NCBI GenBank assembly: GCA_903939555.1
Contig: CAJAHV010000193.1
Location: 1 to 29,579, forward strand
Reading direction: 5' to 3'
Length of the DNA stretch: 29,579 nucleotides
From: an uncultured Alphaproteobacteria bacterium
GTDB taxonomy: Bacteria; Pseudomonadota; Alphaproteobacteria; Sphingomonadales; Sphingomonadaceae
Shown one piece after another: positions 24,483 through 29,579 of this stretch. The notes beneath the pieces were generated by a model. The model did no database searches. It saw nothing but the letters and a program-made list of their open reading frames with translations, and was not told where the DNA came from. The stretch's first letter is position 1. Each line of letters begins with the position of its first letter. Both the position numbers and the translations under genes were made by a program.

Positions 24483-26378
24483 ATGCGGCGCGGTTGGACA
24501 GTTCTGCTTCTCGTTGCGTCGCTTGCCCTGACAGGTTTTGGTGATCCGCCGCCAGCCAAGGTCGGCGGCGAGCGGATCACTTCGACCGACGAGCTGCAAT
24601 CTCGCGACGGGCCGACGATCGACGTCGACAAGCATCCGGGCAAGGGCCTGTACACCGGAAACTGCGCTGGCTGCCACAATGGCGGGGTGCCAAAGGCGCC
24701 CCAGCAAGTCTGGCTGGAAATGATGGCGCCGGATGCCGTCCTTGCCGCGATGAACGGCGGCATCATGCGCCAGCAGGCGGCAAGTCTGTCAGTGATCGAG
24801 CGGCAGCAGATCGCCGAATATCTGGCGCGCAAGCCGCTTGCCGACTATCGCCCGCCGGCCGCGCCGGCCGCTTGCAGCATCCAGCACGCCGGTTTCAACG
24901 AGGCAGCAGCGCCGGCCCGAGTGGGCTGGGGCCATGACAACAGCCGGTTCATCCCGGCCTCGGTTGCCGGGCTGAACGCAGCGCAAGTGCCGAGCCTGAA
25001 ACTCAAATGGGCGTTCGCCTATCCGGCGGCGCAGCGGGCCCGCTCGCAACCATCGGTCGGCTGGGGCGCGGTTTTCGTCGGCAGCCAGGACGGTACCGTC
25101 TATGCGCTCGATCTGGCAACCGGCTGCAAGCGCTGGTCATTCCGGGCATCGGCCGAAGTGCGCACCGCCATCGTCGCCGATCCGGCCACCCGGCGCCTGT
25201 ATTTCGGTGACATTCTGGCACGGGCCTATGCGCTGGATGCGATGACCGGCAAGCTGGTCTGGAAGGCAAAGGTCGATGACCATCCCAACGCCACGATCAC
25301 CGGCACCCCGACGATCGGCGACGGGCAATTGTTCGTGCCGGTATCGTCGCTTGAAGTAACGGCGGCGGCCGATCCCTCCTATCCTTGCTGTACGTTCCGC
25401 GGTTCCGTTACGGCGCTCGACCTTGCGACCGGCGCCCAGCGCTGGAAGCGCTACAGCGTGCCTGCGCCCGCCGTCTCGCAGGGCACGACTGCGGTCGGAA
25501 CCAGCATCATGGGCCCGTCCGGTGCGCCGGTGTGGGGCAGCCCGACCTATGACAAGGCGCGGAACCGGGTCTATTTCGGTTCGGGCGAGAATTATTCATC
25601 GCCGGCCGATGGCAACAGCGACGCCGTGTTCGCCGTCGATGCGCGAACCGGTGAGCAGCTTTGGGTCACGCAATTCACCAAGGATGATGCGTGGAACGTC
25701 GGCTGCATGATGGGCAACGACAATTGTCCGAAGGAAAAAGGCCCCGACCTCGATGTCGCGACATCGGTGCTCGTCGTCCCTATCGACGGCGGCAAGACGA
25801 TGATCGTTGCCGGGCAGAAGTCCGCCGCAAGCTATGGTCTTGATCCCGATACGGGTCGGATCGTCTGGAAAACCGTGCTCGGGCATGGCGGGACACAGGG
25901 CGGCGTGCATTTCGGCATGGCCGCTCAGGGGCAGGTCGTTTACGTGCCGATCAACGACATGGCCGATACCCGCGATGGCCGTACTTACGACGAATCCATC
26001 AGAGGCGCCGGCCTCCACGCCATCGATGCCGCCGATGGCCATGTCCTCTGGCACACGCTTGCCGACAATGTCTGCGGCAAGAAGGCAAATTGCGACCCGG
26101 GTATTTCCTCGGCTGTCACCGCCGGGCCGGGTTATGTCCTGGCGGGGCATCTCGATGGCCGGTTCCGCGCCTATGATGGCGCCTCCGGCAAGGCGCTGTG
26201 GACGTATGACACCACGCAAACAGTCAAAACCGTATCCGGGGCCCAAGCCCATGGCGGCGGCTTGAGCGGGCCGGGCGCCACGATCGCGGACGGGCATGTG
26301 GTGGTGAATTCGGGCTATGGCCTTTATTACCATATGCCCGGCAACCTGCTGATGGTGTTCACGCCCACGGGCAAATGA
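24483..26378 (+). CDS. PQQ- and heme-c-containing alcohol dehydrogenase, PVA-dehydrogenase-like
   Basis: A 631-residue periplasmic quinohemoprotein. A short signal or lipoprotein-like start is followed by a cytochrome c domain with heme motif CAGCH (61-65). An eight-bladed PQQ propeller then shows repeats GTVYALDLATGCKRW (204-218), ARAYALDAMTGKLVW and GSVTALDLATGAQRW. The adjacent cysteines 302-303 (YPCCTFRG) resemble the vicinal pair near PQQ. Heme before propeller is the domain order of polyvinyl-alcohol dehydrogenases of sphingomonads; most quinohemoprotein alcohol dehydrogenases have heme last. It should oxidise a secondary alcohol and pass electrons to cytochromes. The actual substrate is unknown. 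Confidence 0.88.
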   Translation: MRRGWTVLLLVASLALTGFGDPPPAKVGGERITSTDELQSRDGPTIDVDKHPGKGLYTGNCAGCHNGGVPKAPQQVWLEMMAPDAVLAAMNGGIMRQQAASLSVIERQQIAEYLARKPLADYRPPAAPAACSIQHAGFNEAAAPARVGWGHDNSRFIPASVAGLNAAQVPSLKLKWAFAYPAAQRARSQPSVGWGAVFVGSQDGTVYALDLATGCKRWSFRASAEVRTAIVADPATRRLYFGDILARAYALDAMTGKLVWKAKVDDHPNATITGTPTIGDGQLFVPVSSLEVTAAADPSYPCCTFRGSVTALDLATGAQRWKRYSVPAPAVSQGTTAVGTSIMGPSGAPVWGSPTYDKARNRVYFGSGENYSSPADGNSDAVFAVDARTGEQLWVTQFTKDDAWNVGCMMGNDNCPKEKGPDLDVATSVLVVPIDGGKTMIVAGQKSAASYGLDPDTGRIVWKTVLGHGGTQGGVHFGMAAQGQVVYVPINDMADTRDGRTYDESIRGAGLHAIDAADGHVLWHTLADNVCGKKANCDPGISSAVTAGPGYVLAGHLDGRFRAYDGASGKALWTYDTTQTVKTVSGAQAHGGGLSGPGATIADGHVVVNSGYGLYYHMPGNLLMVFTPTGK

Positions 26379-26393
26379 CCGCGTCAGCGACGG

Positions 26394-26444
26394 GGTCTCG
26401 TTCAGGTCAGGGTCTCGTTCAGGTCAGGGCCGGGTTCAGGTCAG
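26394..26444. repeat. Three tandem 17-bp repeats between convergent genes
   Basis: GGTCTCGTTCAGGTCAG occurs twice without change (26394-26410, 26411-26427). A third copy at 26428-26444 has three differences and covers the stop codon of the convergent Rieske gene. The repeats fill most of the 62-bp gap, which suggests slippage expansion of the Rieske gene's end. No hairpin terminator was seen here. Confidence 0.8.
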
Positions 26445-27655
26445 GATTTGTCCACCCAGTCGTCAAGCACCGGTTCGACGCGCATTTCGGCCGGGATGCG
26501 GTCACGCCCGATGCGGCGATCGGCTTCCTCGTGCCAATGATAGATGCGGCGTTCCTGATAGTTGAGGGGCATGCCCTTGAAACCCGGGCCTTCGACCGAT
26601 TCCTGAATCTGCGGCGCGAATTCTGTGTCTTCGAACAGGATCCGCTCGAAATTTCTGATCCGGGCTTCCCACAGCGGGTTGAGGTCCTCTGTCGGGACCT
26701 TGGGACCGAACCAATGGCATTCAATCCGCATCGAGTTGGCCGTCAGCGGCCAGAAAACCAGCATGGGAATACCCGTCGCGGTCGGCGGCATCACGATGTT
26801 GGGAAAGATATTGTAGCTGACATTGTTGATGCGCGGAATTTCGGTGACGCCGGGAATTTCCGGCATTCCCCTGGTGCCGGGATCGATCCAGTCGGGCCGG
26901 CGATTGGGCGTCACCATCCGTGAATGCCCGTGCGGCCACAGGGTAATGGCCGTGCCGCGATGATCGAGGAAACGATCCGCCGTGTCCTGATGGATCGATT
27001 TCAGGTGATATACTTCGAGGAACACATCGAGCAGCACTTTGACAGTGCAGGCCACGTCATAGCCGCGCGAATGGACCAACATGAGGTTATCGAGTTCGAA
27101 TTGCCCAAGCTCGTCCGCCAACGGGCCCAGGCTTTCGAGCAGCGCGGGCGCATCGGGATCTTCATTGATGAATATCCAGCCGCCAAGCGTTTCGCAGCGC
27201 ACCGGCAACAGCGACCGGCAGGCAAAGTCGAGATCGACAAAATCACGCTTGTCGCGCACCGCTTTCAACTGGCCATCGAGCGCATAGCTCCAGCCGTGAT
27301 AGCCGCAGACAAAGCCGCGGCTCTGTCCGGACTCCGCCGTGACAAGCGGGCCGCCGCGATGGCGACACGTGTTGTAGAAGGCGCGCAAGCCGCCCTGCAG
27401 ATCGCGCACGACCAGAATTGGCGTGCCGGTATTGCGGATCAGGAACCAGTTGCCCGGTTCGGCGACCTGACTGTCATGGCCGGCATAAAGCCAGCTTCGC
27501 TTCCACAGGCCGTGCTTTTCCAGTTCCAGAAATTGCGGATCGACATAGCGGGCCGCCGGGATGTCGGGCAGCCGTGGAAAGCCGGCCGGGGTTTCTGTGC
27601 GCGCCGCTTCGAACGCGATGGCGTCCTTGATCCGCCTGGTCGTGGTCGCGTCCAT
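26441..27655 (-). CDS. Rieske non-heme iron oxygenase, alpha subunit
   Basis: A 404-residue oxygenase alpha subunit. The Rieske cluster ligands are Cys97-His99 (CRHRGG) and Cys117-His120 (CGYHGWSY); the iron site is LDVFLEVYHLKSIH with Asp210, His217 and His222. It lacks an adjacent beta subunit. ATG 27655 has GGGGAGG nine bases before it; the longer frame from 27775 runs through the promoter and operator and is rejected. It is divergent from the ferredoxin/flavoprotein pair, which are its likely redox partners. It differs clearly from the Rieske enzyme at 20498, so two successive hydroxylations or demethylations are plausible. Confidence 0.93.
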   Translation of the reverse strand: MDATTTRRIKDAIAFEAARTETPAGFPRLPDIPAARYVDPQFLELEKHGLWKRSWLYAGHDSQVAEPGNWFLIRNTGTPILVVRDLQGGLRAFYNTCRHRGGPLVTAESGQSRGFVCGYHGWSYALDGQLKAVRDKRDFVDLDFACRSLLPVRCETLGGWIFINEDPDAPALLESLGPLADELGQFELDNLMLVHSRGYDVACTVKVLLDVFLEVYHLKSIHQDTADRFLDHRGTAITLWPHGHSRMVTPNRRPDWIDPGTRGMPEIPGVTEIPRINNVSYNIFPNIVMPPTATGIPMLVFWPLTANSMRIECHWFGPKVPTEDLNPLWEARIRNFERILFEDTEFAPQIQESVEGPGFKGMPLNYQERRIYHWHEEADRRIGRDRIPAEMRVEPVLDDWVDKS

Positions 27656-27711
27656 AGCCGATGGCCTCCCCGTGTTCTGAGCGTCAAGCTTATAGAATGC
27701 GGCTAAAAAAA

Positions 27712-27723
27712 CAATCATGTTTG
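27712..27723. promoter_or_regulatory. Second operator-like motif, copy 2
   Basis: CAATCATGTTTG is the exact reverse complement of the 12-bp motif at 21906. It lies 57 bp upstream of the Rieske start (27655) and about 90 bp upstream of the ferredoxin. Flanks are A- and T-rich on both sides. It is inferred to be a shared site for the TetR protein. Confidence 0.6.
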
Positions 27724-27813
27724 CTTTTTCAAGGGGCTTCGGGCATCTTTTGGGGGGCGGGGAAGGGCCCGCCAAAGGGGTTCACATGGTTTTTCGCTTG
27801 ATTGGCCGCCGTC

Positions 27814-28146
27814 TTGAGCGAAGGCGCTGAACCGGTGAAGATCGCTGTCGCGCCGCTCGCCGAGATTCCCGAAAATGGCACCCGGACATTTGCCCTGAAT
27901 GGCAAATCGGTGCTTGTCGTCCGCACCATGGCCGGCGTGTTCGCTATCGAGAACCGGTGCAGCCACGCCTTGCAGGCCCTTGAAGGCGGCAAGCTGAGAG
28001 GGTTTCATATTTTTTGCCCGGCGCACGGCGTCCGCTTTGACATGCGCGATGGTTCCGCCATGGGAACATTGACGAAATCGCCGATAACCGTCTGGGAAAC
28101 CGAGATTATCGACGGTGTCGTGCATATCGGGATGGACGGCGTATGA
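27814..28146 (+). CDS. Rieske-type [2Fe-2S] ferredoxin
   Basis: A 110-residue soluble Rieske ferredoxin. Cluster ligands are Cys49 and His51 (NRCSH) and Cys68 and His71 (FCPAH), followed by GVRFDMRDG, the standard fold. It carries electrons from a reductase to oxygenase alpha subunits. The start is uncertain: TTG 27814 gives the natural MSEGAEPVKIAVAPL, while TTG 27802 and GTG 27835 remain possible. Its stop overlaps the ATG of the flavoprotein gene (ATGA), so the two are made together. It is the only oxygenase ferredoxin in the window and may serve both Rieske enzymes. Confidence 0.88.
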   Translation: MSEGAEPVKIAVAPLAEIPENGTRTFALNGKSVLVVRTMAGVFAIENRCSHALQALEGGKLRGFHIFCPAHGVRFDMRDGSAMGTLTKSPITVWETEIIDGVVHIGMDGV

Positions 28147-28772
28147 AGCGGCTCCTGATGGTCGGCGCCAGCCCGCGCGGGGAACGGTCGCGATCAGGGA
28201 TGGTTGCCGACCATCTGCTGGCGCGCCTCGAGGCACGACATCCGATGCTGGAAGTCGAACGGCTGGACCTGTTCGACGCCGCCCTGCCGGCGTTTGACCA
28301 GAACGCCGTCGAAGGCCGCTATCATCTGCTCGCCGGCAACGCGGTGGATCCGGCGCAGGCCGCAGTCTGGCACGACCTGAAGAAATGGACCGATCACTTC
28401 CTGTCGTTCGACGCCTTGCTGATCGCCACGCCGATGTGGAATTTCGGCATTCCCTATCGGCTGAAGCATTATATCGACATATTGACCCAGCCCGGGCTGA
28501 CATTCCGTAACGACAGTCAGGGCAATGTCGAAGGCTTGGCGCAGGGGCGACGCGCGATCATCGTCGCCGCCAGCGCGATGCCGTTCGGCAGCCTGCCCGA
28601 AATCGACGGGCTGGATTTCCAACTGGCCTATCTCAAGGCCTGGCTCGGTTTCATCGGCGTGACCGACATCGGCGCCGTGCGCGTCGCGGGAACCTTCGGT
28701 CCCGATGAAGCGGTCGCCGCCGCCATGGCGCAGGCATTTGCCGACGCGGACCGGCTGGCCGACACGATCTGA
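28143..28772 (+). CDS. AzoR/NQO-like flavodoxin-fold NAD(P)H oxidoreductase
   Basis: A 209-residue FMN protein of the azoreductase/NAD(P)H:quinone oxidoreductase group. The phosphate-binding SPRGERSRS (10-18) and the flavin-ring motif PMWNFGIPYRLKHYID (97-112) are clear. Such enzymes move two electrons from NAD(P)H to quinones or azo bonds. Here the gene is fused in translation to the ferredoxin gene, where a ferredoxin reductase would normally be expected. It may reduce the ferredoxin, or keep quinone products in the reduced state. The first is unusual for the family; both are inferences. Confidence 0.88.
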   Translation: MKRLLMVGASPRGERSRSGMVADHLLARLEARHPMLEVERLDLFDAALPAFDQNAVEGRYHLLAGNAVDPAQAAVWHDLKKWTDHFLSFDALLIATPMWNFGIPYRLKHYIDILTQPGLTFRNDSQGNVEGLAQGRRAIIVAASAMPFGSLPEIDGLDFQLAYLKAWLGFIGVTDIGAVRVAGTFGPDEAVAAAMAQAFADADRLADTI

Positions 28773-28805
28773 CCTGCGCGGCGGGGGCGATCGGTCAGTG
28801 GGCCT

Positions 28806-28923
28806 CCGGCGGCTGGGGCCGCAGGCCCCAGACCCCATTTGTTTTTCGGCAAACATGGCAATGGGCGGCGCCAGACATCACGCTGATGGAATGGGGTCTG
28901 GGGCCTGCGGCCCCAGCCGCCGG
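28806..28923. repeat. 34-bp perfect inverted repeat with a 50-bp centre (REP/BIME-like)
   Basis: Arms 28806-28839 and 28890-28923 are perfect reverse complements and extend four more bases each way with one mismatch. Each arm contains its own hairpin (CTGGGGCC, 3-base loop, GGCCCCAG). It lies between two convergent genes, where it may end transcription from both sides. Paired hairpin repeats of this GC-rich kind are typical dispersed intergenic elements. A genome-wide copy count cannot be made from one window. Confidence 0.88.
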
Positions 28924-28993
28924 GGGCACTTCGACACGACCGCCGGAGGCGCTTCGACCCAGCCGCACGGGCCGCCATCAACCCGGCATGGTG

Positions 28994-29395
28994 TCAGGCG
29001 TGGTTGGGTTCGCGGCCGGTTTCCCAGGGTGCGGACAGGTCTTCCAGCACGATTTCGATGACCTCCGCCCGGGCGCGCAGCGCAGCGCCGACGGCAAATG
29101 TGAGCACCAGCCAGTCGCCATCCTGCGTCAGGCTGAGCAAGTTCAGCACCGCATCGGGGGCGGTTGGCCAGTTTTGGCGCTGCACGGTGGCAACGGTTTC
29201 GAGGCGCAGCGCCGCGCGGACCCGGCTGCGCGTCGCTGATTCCCAGCGATAGCGGTTGACCAGCAGCACGAGCCGCCGCGCCTTGCGGTCATAGCCCAGA
29301 TCGGCCGCGCGCAGCGTCGCGTCCTGCAACAGCGCCGAGATGGCGGGCAGATCATCGGCGGTCTGGCCAATGAGGGTCAGGCGCTCGTCGTGCAT
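28994..29395 (-). CDS. DUF2948 family protein
   Basis: A 133-residue protein with the DUF2948 pattern: LTLIGQTADDLPAISALLQD, DLGYDRKARRLVLLVNRYRWE and a C-terminal AEVIEIVLEDLSAPWE. Its function is unknown; it is conserved in alphaproteobacteria next to murA. ATG 29395 lies 7 bp after the murA stop. The longer frame from 29467 would run inside murA and is rejected. It is probably part of the conserved chromosome rather than of the catabolic module. Confidence 0.9.
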   Translation of the reverse strand: MHDERLTLIGQTADDLPAISALLQDATLRAADLGYDRKARRLVLLVNRYRWESATRSRVRAALRLETVATVQRQNWPTAPDAVLNLLSLTQDGDWLVLTFAVGAALRARAEVIEIVLEDLSAPWETGREPNHA

Positions 29396-29402
29396 GGCGG
29401 CG

Positions 29403-29579
29403 TCAGCCGTCCGACACGCGTTCGATATCGGCGCCCACTGCCGACAGTTTTTCTTCGAGCCGTTCATAGCCGCGATCGAGGTGATAGACGCGCGACACGG
29501 GGGTTTCGCCGCTGGCTGCCAGCCCGGCGAGGACCAGGCTCATCGAGGCGCGCAGATCGGTTGCCATGACTTGCGCACC
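29403..29579 (-). CDS. murA: UDP-N-acetylglucosamine 1-carboxyvinyltransferase, C-terminal part
   Basis: The last 58 residues of MurA are visible, the gene continuing beyond the right edge. The segment MATDLRASMSLVLAGLAASG and then YHLDRGYERLEEKLSAVGADIER is the highly conserved end of the enzyme that starts peptidoglycan precursor synthesis (enolpyruvyl transfer to UDP-GlcNAc). The catalytic cysteine lies in the part not shown. It marks the return to essential, core genome sequence. Confidence 0.95.
   Translation of the reverse strand, partial: GAQVMATDLRASMSLVLAGLAASGETPVSRVYHLDRGYERLEEKLSAVGADIERVSDG

Noticed and set aside
27324..27333. TGTCCGGACT, close to the operator core
   Set aside because: It lies inside the Rieske coding sequence, lacks the AT-rich arms, and is explained by codons.
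28851..28864. CAAACATGGCAATG, similar to the second motif
   Set aside because: Only the first eight bases agree, and it lies in the loop between convergent genes, not in a promoter.

Overview
The window looks like an accessory catabolic region of a Sphingomonadaceae-type alphaproteobacterium (Novosphingobium, Sphingobium, Sphingopyxis or a relative). The reasons are large TonB-dependent receptors sitting inside catabolic operons, several Rieske, VOC and acyl-CoA ligase genes, GTG and TTG starts, and a right edge formed by the 3' end of murA followed by a DUF2948 gene. The genus cannot be fixed from the sequence alone. No tRNA, rRNA or CRISPR array was seen.

Left edge (1-435): the tail of one unidentified CDS, the start of another, a truncated IS21-family element (istA 5' fragment plus its outer end at 350), and a secreted-protein gene cut by that element.

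Left module (446-16148): a divergent pair (membrane protein; unknown protein plus aldehyde dehydrogenase), an acyl-CoA synthetase/nitronate-monooxygenase-like pair, a tightly overlapped minus-strand operon (DUF1330, VOC, MDR-type reductase, VOC, MFS), a TonB-dependent receptor, and an exported operon (secreted unknown protein, DUF1838 protein, Tat-exported flavin amine-oxidase-like protein). Every promoter region here carries a copy of one palindrome, best form AATTTGTCCGGACAAATT (six sites in five intergenic regions). This suggests a single regulon whose regulator gene is not in the left module.

Right module (16665-28772): a LysR regulator; a minus-strand operon (Rieske oxygenase alpha, ABM-fold protein, acyl-CoA ligase, ABM-fold protein, TetR regulator); a divergent TonB receptor plus a polyvinyl-alcohol-dehydrogenase-like quinohemoprotein; and a second divergent pair, Rieske oxygenase alpha facing a Rieske ferredoxin plus an AzoR-like flavoprotein. 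Both divergent promoters carry a second operator-like motif, CAATCATGTTTG, which the TetR protein could read. The module looks richer in G+C than the left one.

Inferred working: the receptors import a bulky organic substrate, the periplasmic PQQ/heme enzyme oxidises an alcohol, Rieske oxygenases hydroxylate, and ligases, dehydrogenases and reductases feed CoA-linked breakdown. The substrate cannot be named from sequence. Right edge (28773-29579): a 34-bp perfect inverted repeat, DUF2948 and murA, probably core genome.
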